Assembly: GCF_019890615.1 (NCBI RefSeq)
Contig: NZ_JAINVZ010000034.1
Span: 1 to 54,963 of the forward strand
DNA: 54,963 nt
Origin: Streptantibioticus parmotrematis
GTDB lineage: Bacteria > Actinomycetota > Actinomycetes > Streptomycetales > Streptomycetaceae
Direction: 5' to 3'
Shown piece after piece: positions 16,409 to 25,732 of the stretch (positions within the stretch are counted from its first letter, which is position 1; every line of letters starts with the position of its first letter). The notes under the pieces were generated by a model. It worked only from the letters and a program-made list of their open reading frames with translations. It had not been told where the DNA came from and did not search any database. A program made the translations under genes and the position numbers.

Positions 16409-18454
16409 TCACCATTCGATGACCAGCCACCCTCGATGGGGGACCGGAGGCTCTCCGTCGAGCCGACTGCCCGCGGGCACCGGTTCGGCGAGCGGGGTCA
16501 GCAAGGTGGCGTGGACCTCGTCGGGCGGCGCCGGGAAGTCGACGCGTACGGCCGCCGGATCGGCGCTGCCGTTGGCCACGGCGAGTCGGTGGACGCCATC
16601 CTGATGCTGCGTCAGATGTGGGATCAGGTACGGGCCACCGCTGACCAGTGGGAGTCGTGGGTGGGCGGCTTCGAGGAAGCGGACCATCGCGTGCGCGAGT
16701 CGCTGCCCGTCGTCGTCGCGGGCCAGGTCCTGGGGCCGGGTGGCGGCCAGCACCATCACCCTGCCCCCGAGGTCGTTGACGAAGCCGCAGCGTCCGGCGC
16801 CCCAGTGCGCGCCGTCGGCGGTCACCACCCGGGTCCACACCGTCGCGCCGTCCAGCGGTTCCAGCCTGGCCAGCGCCGGCTGGAGGTTGACGCTCAGCCC
16901 GGTGCCCTCGGACACCCCGGCGTGAGCGGCCTGCGCGGTCACCCGCTCCATGGCGTACGGGCCCGGCTCGGCGTCCTGCTCGCGTGCGACCGTCTCCGTG
17001 ACCCGCACGCCGGTCCAGCGGCCGAAGCCGCGTTCGTCGAGCACGGCCGCCGCGACCCCGTCGAGCAGCAGTCCGCCCGACAGCATCCGGCGCACCTCCT
17101 CGTCGTCGAAGGCCCAGGCGGCCGCGCCGAACAGGGCCTGCACCGGGGCGGGCCGAGGGGTGACCGGGATCCCGTAGCGCAGCAGGAAGTCGGCGGCGGG
17201 CTGCGGGTCGGCGGCCAGCTCGTCCAGGGCGCGGTCCGCGGGCGGCGCGCCGAGCGCCGGGTCCACCAGCAACCCGTTGCCCCGGGCGGCGCCACCGGTG
17301 CGTATCCGTGCCGCGGTGTCCTGGCGGAACGGCAGGCCCACGCCCAGGGCGTCGGCCTCGGCGGACCGCCGGCGCGCGATCCAGTCGAGCGCCGGGCGGG
17401 AGCGGCGCAGCATCGCGCCCACCGCCGGGTAGCGCTCGGCACGGCCGCCGTACGTCGGATGCACGTTGAGCAACAGCGCGTCCGATCCGGCCAGTTGGGT
17501 GGCCACCATCTCCGACCAGGTCTGCGTGTCGGACTTCGACCAGGCGGTGTGCGGCCAGTTCTCGATCTCCGGCTCGCTGTCCACCCCGGCGGGACGCAGA
17601 TGCCGTTGCGCCTCCAGCATCCACACCGAGTAGCTCAACTCCCGCCCGGGGGCGTCGGTGTAGGGCGCGAAGTGCGGGCGGTGCACCGGGGGAAGGCCGT
17701 CGGAGGTCAACGCGTCGAAGAGCGCGGCCCAGTCGCGGCCCTCGACCGAGGCCGGGCCCAGCCGGGAGCTCATCAGGCCGAGCCGGGAGCGGCCACCGGA
17801 GCGTTCCGCGACCTCCCGGGCGACCATCGTTGCCACCTCCATCTGGGCGTCCCGCCAGACCTGTTGGAGCATGGCGCGCAGCGGGTGGGGCGGGCCCGGC
17901 GCGGTCAGGGCGGCCACCGCCCGTTCACGGGTGACCGGCTCCCCGGCGAGCACGGCCAGCCGTTCCAGCATCAGCGGCTCGAAGCCGCCGCCCCAGTCGA
18001 GCGGCAGGTGGTTGTGGAAGCGGAAGTCGTCCTCCAGCCACAGGACACGGAAGCCGAGTTCGGCGAAGCGCCCGTAGTGTCCACGCAGCCAGGCGCGCCA
18101 GCGCGGGCAGGCGAACGACGCCTGGGTGGTGGCCACTTCGCCGCCCGGCGAGACCATCGGCGCGAAGCCGAGGTCGTCGCGGCGGCCGCGGTCGGTGTGG
18201 CCGGTGGTCACCCAGGGGTTGAGGCTGACCTCGATCCCGGAAGCCACCAGCACCTCGCGGGCCACCGCCGCCGTCTCGAACCAGCGGTCCTCGGCCGCGC
18301 CCGCCAGATGCCCGGTGTGCACCTCCTCGGCGCCGATCAGCAGCACGACCTCCGCCACGCCCGCCTCGGCGCACTCCTTCGCCAGCGCCCCGGCGTCCGC
18401 CGCGACGTCGGCGGACGGGTGGATCTGGAACCGCAGGTGGTATCGCGCCGTCAT
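16409..18454 (-). CDS. Large cytoplasmic enzyme candidate, TIM-barrel glycosidase-like, unassigned
   Basis: 681 residues without a signal peptide. The N-terminal half alternates strands and helices like a (beta/alpha)8 barrel, with acidic residues at strand ends (RVLWLEDDFRFHNH; DSEPEIENWPHTAW) where retaining glycosidases such as GH42-type enzymes keep their catalytic acids. The C-terminal part is beta-rich (HRLAVANGSADPAAVRVDFP). I do not recognise the family, and function as a glycosidase is inference. It lies 50 nt after the second permease gene and 33 nt before the secreted protein gene. ATG 18454 has GAGGAAGGA upstream, so the much longer open frame extending to 19327 is not used. It would act on imported oligosaccharides. 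Confidence 0.78.
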   Translation of the reverse strand: MTARYHLRFQIHPSADVAADAGALAKECAEAGVAEVVLLIGAEEVHTGHLAGAAEDRWFETAAVAREVLVASGIEVSLNPWVTTGHTDRGRRDDLGFAPMVSPGGEVATTQASFACPRWRAWLRGHYGRFAELGFRVLWLEDDFRFHNHLPLDWGGGFEPLMLERLAVLAGEPVTRERAVAALTAPGPPHPLRAMLQQVWRDAQMEVATMVAREVAERSGGRSRLGLMSSRLGPASVEGRDWAALFDALTSDGLPPVHRPHFAPYTDAPGRELSYSVWMLEAQRHLRPAGVDSEPEIENWPHTAWSKSDTQTWSEMVATQLAGSDALLLNVHPTYGGRAERYPAVGAMLRRSRPALDWIARRRSAEADALGVGLPFRQDTAARIRTGGAARGNGLLVDPALGAPPADRALDELAADPQPAADFLLRYGIPVTPRPAPVQALFGAAAWAFDDEEVRRMLSGGLLLDGVAAAVLDERGFGRWTGVRVTETVAREQDAEPGPYAMERVTAQAAHAGVSEGTGLSVNLQPALARLEPLDGATVWTRVVTADGAHWGAGRCGFVNDLGGRVMVLAATRPQDLARDDDGQRLAHAMVRFLEAAHPRLPLVSGGPYLIPHLTQHQDGVHRLAVANGSADPAAVRVDFPAPPDEVHATLLTPLAEPVPAGSRLDGEPPVPHRGWLVIEW

Positions 18455-18504
18455 GGCGTCCTTCCTCGTACGACGCTCGCGCCCCGTGGGACGCCCCGGG
18501 CGCC

Positions 18505-19416
18505 TCACTTGACGCTCCCGGAGATCAGGCCGGAGCGCCAGAACCGTTGCAGGGTCAGGAAGAGCACGACCAGGGGGATCACCGAGATCAACGCGGCCGT
18601 GACGACCACGTTGAACGGCACGGCGTTCCCGATGCCGCGCTGCGACTGCCAGCCGACGATGCCGACGGTGACCGGTTGCAGCCGGTCGTCGGCGAGCATC
18701 AGCACGGGCAGCAGGTAGTTGGTCCAGATGCTGACGAACTGGAACAGGAAGATGGTGACGAGCGCCGGTGACATCACCCGCAGCGCGATGGTGGCGAAGA
18801 TCCGCGTCTCGCCCGCGCCGTCGATCCGCCCGGCCTCCAGCAGCTCGTCGGGCACCGAGGCACCGGCGTAGATCCGCGCCAGGTAGACGCCGAACGGGCT
18901 CACCACGCTGGGCAGCAGCACGCCCCAGTAGGTGTTGACCAGATGCACCGGCGAGAACATCAGGTACAGCGGGATCGCCAGCAGCGGCTGCGGCACGAGC
19001 ACCGCGGCGAGCACCACGTTGAAGGCGAACTCCCGCCCTCTGAACGGGTACTTGGCGAGGGCGTACCCGGCGAGCGCCGAGATCAGGGTGCCGGCCGCCG
19101 CGCCGCCGACGGCGTACAGCGCGCTGTTGAGCAGCCAGCGCCAGAAGATGCCGCCCTGCTGGGCGAAGACCGCCCGGACGTTGCCGAAGAAGGCGAAGTG
19201 GCCACCGAACCAGAAGCCGTTGCCGGAGAACAGGCCGGAGCTGGTCTTCGTGGAGGCGACCAGCAGCCACCACACCGGGAAGAGGAAGTAGACCGCGGCC
19301 AGCACCATCACGCCGAGCACCAGCCACCGCGAGAGCGCGAGCGGCGTACGCGGCCGGTCCGGCGGTGTGGTGGTCGTCCCGTTGTCGGGCCGTACGGGAG
19401 TCTCGGTGGCGGTCAC
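18505..19416 (-). CDS. Carbohydrate ABC transporter permease (MalG type)
   Basis: 303 residues with six predicted membrane helices. The inner-membrane permease signature is EAGRIDGAGETRIFATIALR, the EAA loop that docks the ATPase, and the C-terminus (FWRSGLISGSVK) is the usual end of MalG-type proteins. GTG 19416 overlaps the stop of the upstream permease (GTGA), indicating translational coupling. Its partner is the MalF-type permease. Confidence 0.94.
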   Translation of the reverse strand: MTATETPVRPDNGTTTTPPDRPRTPLALSRWLVLGVMVLAAVYFLFPVWWLLVASTKTSSGLFSGNGFWFGGHFAFFGNVRAVFAQQGGIFWRWLLNSALYAVGGAAAGTLISALAGYALAKYPFRGREFAFNVVLAAVLVPQPLLAIPLYLMFSPVHLVNTYWGVLLPSVVSPFGVYLARIYAGASVPDELLEAGRIDGAGETRIFATIALRVMSPALVTIFLFQFVSIWTNYLLPVLMLADDRLQPVTVGIVGWQSQRGIGNAVPFNVVVTAALISVIPLVVLFLTLQRFWRSGLISGSVK

Positions 19417-20354
19417 AGCGCGGCCCCCCGCCGCTGCACCAGGCGCAGGAAGCCGAAGGACAGCACGAAGGCCAGCAGCGCGAGGATCACCGACTCGGTC
19501 GCGGCGTAGTCGAAGTTCCCCGCGTCGACCGCGTCGTAGGCGGCGAAGATGGGGGTGTAGTCGCTGCTCAGGTTGGGCGCGACGTTGTGCAGGATGGCGG
19601 GCTCGTTGTAGAGCTGGGCCGTGCCGATGATCGAGAAGACGGTGGTCAGCACCAGCGCCGGGCGCACCAGCGGGATCTTGATCCGCCACGCGATGCCGAA
19701 CGCCGAGCAGCCGTCCATGGTCGCCGCCTCGCTCAGCTCCGGCGGGATGGCCTGGAGGGCGGAGTAGATGATGAGCATGTTGTAGCCGGTCCACCCCCAG
19801 GTGAGCATGTTGCCGATGGTGGGGGCGAGCAGGCTGTTGGACGTCAGGTCCAGGTGCAGGCCGACGTGGTGGGCGGCGGCGGTGATGGGGCTGAGCCCGG
19901 GGGCCACCAGGAACGACCACATGAGGGCGCCGATGACCCCGGGCAGCGCGTAGGGCAGGAAGAACGCCAGGCGGAAGAACCGCTTGAACAGCGTGCGCCT
20001 GGCGTCCAGCAGCAGCGCGAGGGTGAGCGAGAGGGCGAGCATCACCGGCACCTGGACGACCCCGATGAGCAGCACCCGCAGCAACGAGCCACGGAAACCC
20101 GAATCGTCCAGCGCGGCGCGGTAGTTGGCGAGCCCCGCGAACACCTTGGTGGGCGCGGACAGTCCGAGCCCGGAGCGGTGTTCCTGGAACAGGCTCTGGT
20201 AGACGGTGTAGCCGATGGGCGCCAGGTACATGGCCGCGAACAGGATCCCGAAGGGCGCCAGGAACGTCAGGGCGGTCCTGGCGCGGCGGCGCGAGTGCCG
20301 CGACGTGCGGCCCGGTGGCGCGCCCGCGGTGGTGGGTGGTGCTGCGGTGGTCAC
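19413..20354 (-). CDS. Carbohydrate ABC transporter permease (MalF/UgpA type)
   Basis: 313 residues with six predicted membrane helices after a basic cytoplasmic N-terminus. The EAA loop is ELSEAATMDGCSAFGIAWRI. It forms the heterodimeric channel with the following permease, to which it is translationally coupled. It begins 77 nt after the binding-protein gene. No ATPase gene is present; in Streptomyces such transporters usually share the MsiK ATPase encoded elsewhere. Confidence 0.94.
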   Translation of the reverse strand: MTTAAPPTTAGAPPGRTSRHSRRRARTALTFLAPFGILFAAMYLAPIGYTVYQSLFQEHRSGLGLSAPTKVFAGLANYRAALDDSGFRGSLLRVLLIGVVQVPVMLALSLTLALLLDARRTLFKRFFRLAFFLPYALPGVIGALMWSFLVAPGLSPITAAAHHVGLHLDLTSNSLLAPTIGNMLTWGWTGYNMLIIYSALQAIPPELSEAATMDGCSAFGIAWRIKIPLVRPALVLTTVFSIIGTAQLYNEPAILHNVAPNLSSDYTPIFAAYDAVDAGNFDYAATESVILALLAFVLSFGFLRLVQRRGAAL

Positions 20355-20431
20355 GGTTGCGGTCCTTTCGCGGCCCCGCTCGGGGGCGGTACGGCGTACG
20401 GCAGTTCTGCGCGACGGGGTCGGGACCCTCG

Positions 20432-21739
20432 TCAGCCGGCGGTGGCGCTCAGGCCCTGGTGCTTCATCTCCGAGAGCGTCTTGTCCTGCACCCCGGCCAG
20501 CATCGACGGCAGGGTGGAACCCCCGGTGCCCACGCTGCCGAGGCCGTCACCGAGGTCGGTGGAGGTCTGCGTCATCGTCGGACCCCACTGCCAACTGGTG
20601 TCGATGCGGGCGGACTCCGCCTTGAAGACGTCGTAGATCCTCTGCCCGCCGTAGAAGGCGTCCGGCTGGGAGAGCGCGGGGCTGGTCAGGCCGGAGGTCG
20701 CGGCCGGGTAGATGCCGGTCACCTTCACCAGGTTGTCGACGCTGGCCGCGTCGGTGCTCATCCACATCGCGAACTCGGTGGCCTCCTTGGGGTGTTGGCA
20801 CCCCTTCATGACCACCGTCGCGGAGCCTCCGTCGTCGCCGTATGCGGGCTGCGCCGCGTTCCACACCGGCATCGGGGCGACGGCCCACTTGCCCGAGGTC
20901 GACTTCACGCTCGACGCCAGGATCGGCGCGTCCCACACCGCGTTGACGTCCGAGAGGACCGTGCCGCTTCCCATGTCCTTGTAGAGCGACGGGTCGAAGC
21001 TCGGGTCGGTCTTGAGGAGCTTCTTGTCCAGCAGCCCCTGCCAGTAGTTCGCCACCTTGTCGTTGGCCGCGCTGTCGAGCGACACGTGCCAGCTGTTCCC
21101 CCCGGTGCCGAACCACTTGGCGCCCGCCTGCCAGGCCAGGCCCGCGTAGTTGTACGCGTCGTTGCCGAAGTCGCCCAGGTAGACGCCGGGATCGGCACGG
21201 TGCACCTTCGCGGCGTCGGCCGCGTACTCGGCCCAGGTGGCCGGCGGCTTGTCGATGCCGTACTTGGCGAACAGGTCCTTGCGGTACAGCAGCGCCATCG
21301 GCGCGGTGTCCACGGGCGCGCCGTAGGTCCTGCCGTCGATGGTGACCTGGTTCCAGGTCCAGGCGGCGAAGTCGTCCTTGTCGGGGGCCGCGTACTGGGA
21401 GACGTCCTGGAGCGCACCGGCCGCCGCGAAGCTCGGCAGGGTCTCGTAGCCGACCATCGCCAGGCACGGCGCGTTGCCCGCCTTGGCGGCGGTCAGCATC
21501 TTGGTGTAGCCGCCCTTGGCGCCCGAGGCGGTCTTGTCGAAGGAGACCTGGATGTCCGGGTGCGTCTTGTCGAACAGGGCCACGGACTGGTCGTAGCCGG
21601 GCGCCCACCCCCAGAAGTCCAGCTTCACCTTGCCGGAGGCCTTGGCGCTCCCGCTGTCACTCGCCCCGCAGCCCGCCACGGCGGTCATCGTCACGAAGGC
21701 GACCGCTGCCGCCGCCGCGCGTATCCATCGCACCTTCAC
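20432..21739 (-). CDS. Extracellular sugar-binding lipoprotein of an ABC transporter
   Basis: 435 residues. A signal peptide ends in the lipobox VAGC, with Cys24 lipidated, followed by a Ser/Gly linker and a family 1 solute-binding fold (LDFWGWAPGYDQSVALFDKT at the start, Trp-rich binding cleft). It captures an oligosaccharide and delivers it to the two permeases downstream. GTG 21739 has GAAGGAG at 21747-21753. It is the first gene of the operon; its 5' region has a perfect 16-bp palindrome and a TTAGTTT operator, and the divergent neighbour is a ROK regulator. The sugar is not evident. Confidence 0.93.
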   Translation of the reverse strand: MKVRWIRAAAAAVAFVTMTAVAGCGASDSGSAKASGKVKLDFWGWAPGYDQSVALFDKTHPDIQVSFDKTASGAKGGYTKMLTAAKAGNAPCLAMVGYETLPSFAAAGALQDVSQYAAPDKDDFAAWTWNQVTIDGRTYGAPVDTAPMALLYRKDLFAKYGIDKPPATWAEYAADAAKVHRADPGVYLGDFGNDAYNYAGLAWQAGAKWFGTGGNSWHVSLDSAANDKVANYWQGLLDKKLLKTDPSFDPSLYKDMGSGTVLSDVNAVWDAPILASSVKSTSGKWAVAPMPVWNAAQPAYGDDGGSATVVMKGCQHPKEATEFAMWMSTDAASVDNLVKVTGIYPAATSGLTSPALSQPDAFYGGQRIYDVFKAESARIDTSWQWGPTMTQTSTDLGDGLGSVGTGGSTLPSMLAGVQDKTLSEMKHQGLSATAG

Positions 21740-21760
21740 CGTCGGTCTCCTTCAGGTCCC

Positions 21761-21776
21761 CAGCCCCCGGGGGCTG
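21761..21776. promoter_or_regulatory. Perfect 16-bp GC palindrome in the operon leader
   Basis: CAGCCCCCGGGGGCTG is self-complementary over its whole length and lies 7 nt beyond the ribosome binding site of the binding-protein gene, next to the ROK operator. It could be a second protein-binding site or a stable element in the mRNA leader. Confidence 0.5.
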
Positions 21777-21777
21777 A

Positions 21778-21802
21778 TTAGTTTGAGTAGGATCTAAACT
21801 AA
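21778..21802. promoter_or_regulatory. ROK regulator operator
   Basis: TTAGTTT and AAACTAA are perfect inverted 7-bp arms with an 11-nt spacer. The same half-sites occur in operators of XylR-type ROK repressors. It lies between the binding-protein gene and the divergent ROK gene and overlaps the candidate -10 region. Confidence 0.75.
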
Positions 21803-21817
21803 GTCTGCCGAAGTCAA
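21791..21817 (-). promoter_or_regulatory. Candidate promoter of the sugar operon
   Basis: On the minus strand, TTGACT (21817-21812) and TAGATC (21796-21791) are spaced by 15 nt. The -35 match is good, but the -10 and the spacing are not ideal. The operator covers the -10, which would allow simple repression. Confidence 0.4.
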
Positions 21818-21988
21818 CAGGGTGGACGAAAGAATCAGACACGGGAATCGGACAGAAGCGGGGCGGAGCCCGCGGCCCGGGGGCGGCGCTCAAGCGGCCG
21901 CCCGAGGGCCCGAGTTGGCGGCGGAGCGGCGCCCTCCTGGAGACTTGGCCGGGGGCGGAGCCTCCCGGAGACGACGAGGAGCAGGCTG

Positions 21989-23263
21989 GTGAAGGCGGAT
22001 CTACGCGGCGCGGGCGTACGGCACCTGGCGATGGCGGCGCCCTCCGGGGCGTCCGACCGCGCCTCGGTGCGCAGGGCCAACCTGGGCCTGGTGCTGCGTC
22101 TGCTGCGGGACGCGGGCGCCCGCCCGCGCACCCGCATCGCCGCCGAGACCGGCCTGCCCAAGGCCACGATCACCAACCTGATCGCAGAACTGGTCCAGAA
22201 CGGCCTGGTCCGCGAGGGCCGGACCGAGCGGGACGGCTCGATCGGCCGCCCCGGCCTCACGGTGGAACTCGACGGCCGCGCGATCTGCGGCATCGGCGTC
22301 GAGATCAACGTCGACTACCTCAGCCTGATCGCGCTGAACCTGCGCGGCGACGTGATCGTGGAGCGGCGCGTCCCCCTCGACGTACCGGGGACCGAGGCCG
22401 CGGTGGTCCTCGACACCACCGCCGCGGTGATCCGCGAGACCCTGGACACGCTGCGCGCACGCGGAGCCCGGGCGGTCGGGGTGACGCTCGCCGCGCCCGG
22501 GGTGATCGACCCGGACACCGGGGTCGTCGGCTACGCGCCGAACATCGGCTGGCGCCAGGTCGCCGCGCTCGACGGGCTGCGCGACCGCCTCGGCCCCGGT
22601 GCCCCCCCGCTGGGCATGGAGAACGACGCCAAGCTGGGCGCGGTCGCCGAGTACCTGCTCGCCTCGGCCGCCGACATCCACGACCTGATCTACGTCACCG
22701 GTGAGACCGGCGTCGGCGGCGGCATCATCTCCAGCGGCCAACTCCTGCGCGGCTCGGCCGGGTTCGCCGGCGAGATCGGCCACATGCCGCTCGACCCCAC
22801 CGGATTCCCCTGCGCCTGCGGCCGCCGCGGCTGCTGGGAGACCATGGTCGGGCTGTCCGCCCTGCTGCGCTTCGCGGCCGACCCCGACGACGTCGTCCGC
22901 GATCCCGCCGTCGACCTCGAACAGCGGCTGGCCGACCTGCGCGACCGCGCCGCGTCGGGCGACCCCCGCACCCTGGGCGCGCTGGACCGGGTGGCCGACA
23001 GCCTGGGCCTGGGCCTCGCGCTCCTCGCGGACGTCCTCAACCCCCGGGCGATCGTGCTGGGCGGCCACTTCGCCTACTTCGGCGACTTCCTGCTGGAGCG
23101 CGTCCGGTCCGTCCTCGACGAACGCGTGATGGCCCCCGACGTCGGCGGCTGCGAGATCATGCTCTCCACCCTGGGTTTCACCGCGGCGGCCCGCGGTGGC
23201 GCGTACCACGCCCTGGAGCCGGTCTACCGGGACCCGAGCGGGGCGACGGCGGCGCTGGGGTGA
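21989..23263 (+). CDS. ROK-family transcriptional repressor
   Basis: 424 residues. An N-terminal winged helix (RIAAETGLPKATITNLIAEL, then VQNGLVREG) precedes a ROK sugar-kinase-like domain with GVTLAAPGVID, the ROK signature around TGVGGGIISSGQLLRGSAGF and the zinc-binding CACGRRGCWE. It probably senses a sugar or sugar phosphate and represses the divergent transport operon through the TTAGTTT/AAACTAA site. GTG 21989 follows GAGGAG. The gene is monocistronic. Confidence 0.93.
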   Translation: MKADLRGAGVRHLAMAAPSGASDRASVRRANLGLVLRLLRDAGARPRTRIAAETGLPKATITNLIAELVQNGLVREGRTERDGSIGRPGLTVELDGRAICGIGVEINVDYLSLIALNLRGDVIVERRVPLDVPGTEAAVVLDTTAAVIRETLDTLRARGARAVGVTLAAPGVIDPDTGVVGYAPNIGWRQVAALDGLRDRLGPGAPPLGMENDAKLGAVAEYLLASAADIHDLIYVTGETGVGGGIISSGQLLRGSAGFAGEIGHMPLDPTGFPCACGRRGCWETMVGLSALLRFAADPDDVVRDPAVDLEQRLADLRDRAASGDPRTLGALDRVADSLGLGLALLADVLNPRAIVLGGHFAYFGDFLLERVRSVLDERVMAPDVGGCEIMLSTLGFTAAARGGAYHALEPVYRDPSGATAALG

Positions 23264-23515
23264 GGGAACGGGCTCCTCGCGGCATCGAGGCCGCGGGGGT
23301 CCCCCCGGCCTCCGGTCGGCCCGCTGACCTGGGATTCTCCCGGGGTTGCGGAGGCGGCCGGGTTCACGTACCGGCTCCCCGTACCGCGTGATCCGTTGAT
23401 GGGCGAAGCGACCCCCGGTGTTGTTCAATGAGGTGTGCGGTCAGGGATCTCGGGGCTCCGCCGCACGGGTCCGAGTACGCCGTGGCACCGCGCCGGGGGC
23501 TGCTGAGAGAGCCGT

Positions 23516-25675
23516 ATGGACTCCACACCTTCGTCCTCGTCCTCCTCGCCGTTCGACCTGGTCAGCGGCGCCCTGGGGCGCTACATCCCACGCCGTGCGG
23601 CCGCCGCCGGTCCCGGGGACCCCTCGGGCGGCGATCCCGCCGGTGCGCCGGGAGCGCCCGACGACCCGGAAGCGGGCCCCGCGGACCAGATCCTCGGCGC
23701 GGTCAACCTGGACCGGGACCTGAGGATCACCGGCCGCAACCTGGACGCTCCCGTCTTCGCGGGCCTGGACGCCGCGATCGGCAGCCCCTTCGTCGACCTC
23801 CTGCCTCCGGGGGACGTCCCCACGGTCACGCGGCGCCTGCGGCAGGTCCTTCAGACCGGTCAGGCGCACGTCGCCCGGATCCAGCGCCTGCACCGCGGCG
23901 ACGGGACCGAGCTGGTGGTCTCGATGAGCATCCTGCCCGCCGCGGCGTCCCAGGAGGGCCTGACCGTCTCCCTGATCGCCATGGCCAGGCGGCTGCACCT
24001 GTACGCCGCCGAGACCGCGATCGGCACCTCGCTCGACATCGGCGACACCGCGCACTCGCTGGCGCAGTCCCTGCTGGCCTGGGGAGAGGTGGCCGCCGTG
24101 GACCTCGACTTCGCCGTCTGGACGGGCGAGGGGGTCACCGGACACGGGCAGGGGCGCATCCGGCTGCGGCGGGCGGCCCTGGTGCCGGACCGGGCGTGGC
24201 CCGAGGGCTACGTGACGGAGGGCGAGGACCTGCCCGCTGACGCGAGCCGCCTGCTGGCCCAGGCGGTACGGCGGGACGACGCCCCGCAGGCCATCGTCAT
24301 CCCCGACCGGGAGGCGGTCGAGCGGGTGCTCGGCAGCCCGCGGGTGCTGCGCGCCCTGGTGCCCGGAGTCCGCTCGGTGGGCGTGGCGTGCGTGCCGCTG
24401 GTCCTGGACGGCGTGCCGCCCGTCGTGCTGGGCGTGGCCGAGGTGTGGCGGCGCTCCGACATCCCCTTCCGCGACAGCGAGCTGCTGGACCTCCAGGAAC
24501 TGGTGGCCAGGACCGCCCACCACGTGGACCTCGCCCGCCAGCACCAGCGCGAGCACACGCAGGTGCTGGCGTTGCAGCGCCGCCTGCTGCCCAGGACCGG
24601 CGGCGACACCGTCGAGGTCGCCAGCGTCTACCAGCCCGCCACCCCCGACAGCGCGGGCGTCGGCGGCGACTGGGTGAACAGCTTCCCGCTGCCGGACGGC
24701 CGTACCGCGCTGGTGGTCGGCGACGTCGTCGGGCACGGCCTGGGAGCCGCCGCGACGATGGGCCAGCTGAGCATGGAGGCCCGCGCGCTGCTGTCCGCCG
24801 GGCTCGCCCCCGACGAGGTGCTCGAACACCTGGACGAGACCGTGACGCTGCTGGACGACGCGGAGTCCGGACTGGCGGCCGGCTACAGCGCCCTCGGGTC
24901 GACCTGCTGCATCGTCCTGTACGACCCGGTCAGCCATGAGGTGGCGCTGGCCAGCGCGGGCCACCTTCCGCCGATCCTGGTCTCCCCGGAAGGGGACGCC
25001 GCCCCGCTGGAGATCCGCCCGCACCCCGGTCTCGGTGCCGAGTTCGCGCTGCGGGAGCCGTTCGAGGTGCACACGTTCGCCGCGCCTCCCGGCTCCCTGC
25101 TCGCCCTGTGCACCGACGGCCTGGTGGAGGATCCGGCGGTGCCGATCGACGAGGGCATCGCCAGGCTGGCGGACGCCGTCTCCCGGGTGCACCCCTGGGA
25201 CGGCCTGCAGCAGGCCGCGCGCAACGTCGTCACCGAGCTCGCCCCCGCCCGTCAGCGCGACGACGTGACCTTGCTGCTCGCGCGGATGATCGGCTACCGC
25301 AAGGAGGACTCCGCCACCTGGCGGCTGCCCGCCCGTGACGACGCCCCCGCCCGGGCCCGCGCACACGTCCGCGCGCTGCTGCGGCGCTGGGACACCAGGC
25401 AGCAGACCAGGGACAACGCGATGCTGCTGGTCGACGAGCTGGTCACGAACGTGGTCCGCTTCGCCACGGGTCCCGTCACGGTACGGCTGATCAGGACCGG
25501 GGACGGACTGCTGTGCGAGGTGGGCGACACCGGCAACGGCAGGCCGCGCCTGGGCCGGGGCGGGCTCCTCGACGACAGCGGCCGCGGCCTGCACGTCGTG
25601 CACCGGCTCACCACCCGGTGGGGGGTGCGGTGGACGGACGCCGGCAAGGTGGTCTGGGCGGAGATCGCGAGGTGA
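23516..25675 (+). CDS. PAS/GAF-SpoIIE phosphatase with HATPase domain
   Basis: 719 residues. A Ser-rich N-terminus is followed by a PAS-like segment (about 55-160), a GAF-like region (about 165-335), and a PP2C/SpoIIE phosphatase (about 345-585) with metal-binding GVGGDWVNSF and VVGDVVGHGLGAAA. The C-terminal anti-sigma-type HATPase (about 595-719) has LVDELVTNVVRFA, DTGNGRP and GRGLHVV. It probably both dephosphorylates an anti-sigma antagonist and phosphorylates or binds partner proteins in response to a cytoplasmic signal. The gene stands alone; no partner STAS gene is next to it. Confidence 0.9.
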   Translation: MDSTPSSSSSSPFDLVSGALGRYIPRRAAAAGPGDPSGGDPAGAPGAPDDPEAGPADQILGAVNLDRDLRITGRNLDAPVFAGLDAAIGSPFVDLLPPGDVPTVTRRLRQVLQTGQAHVARIQRLHRGDGTELVVSMSILPAAASQEGLTVSLIAMARRLHLYAAETAIGTSLDIGDTAHSLAQSLLAWGEVAAVDLDFAVWTGEGVTGHGQGRIRLRRAALVPDRAWPEGYVTEGEDLPADASRLLAQAVRRDDAPQAIVIPDREAVERVLGSPRVLRALVPGVRSVGVACVPLVLDGVPPVVLGVAEVWRRSDIPFRDSELLDLQELVARTAHHVDLARQHQREHTQVLALQRRLLPRTGGDTVEVASVYQPATPDSAGVGGDWVNSFPLPDGRTALVVGDVVGHGLGAAATMGQLSMEARALLSAGLAPDEVLEHLDETVTLLDDAESGLAAGYSALGSTCCIVLYDPVSHEVALASAGHLPPILVSPEGDAAPLEIRPHPGLGAEFALREPFEVHTFAAPPGSLLALCTDGLVEDPAVPIDEGIARLADAVSRVHPWDGLQQAARNVVTELAPARQRDDVTLLLARMIGYRKEDSATWRLPARDDAPARARAHVRALLRRWDTRQQTRDNAMLLVDELVTNVVRFATGPVTVRLIRTGDGLLCEVGDTGNGRPRLGRGGLLDDSGRGLHVVHRLTTRWGVRWTDAGKVVWAEIAR

Positions 25676-25732
25676 GGCCGCCCGCCCGGCGCCGTCGCGG
25701 TTACCGTACGGCCTGTCCCCGCGTCGTCGGGC

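Noticed and set aside
13979-18718. 1579-codon plus-strand open frame
   Set aside because: It runs antisense across three clear genes of the sugar operon and its translation shows no domain.
19417-19920. Extension of the second permease frame upstream to 19920
   Set aside because: That stretch is a shadow of the first permease gene; GTG 19416 gives the family-typical length and a GTGA overlap.
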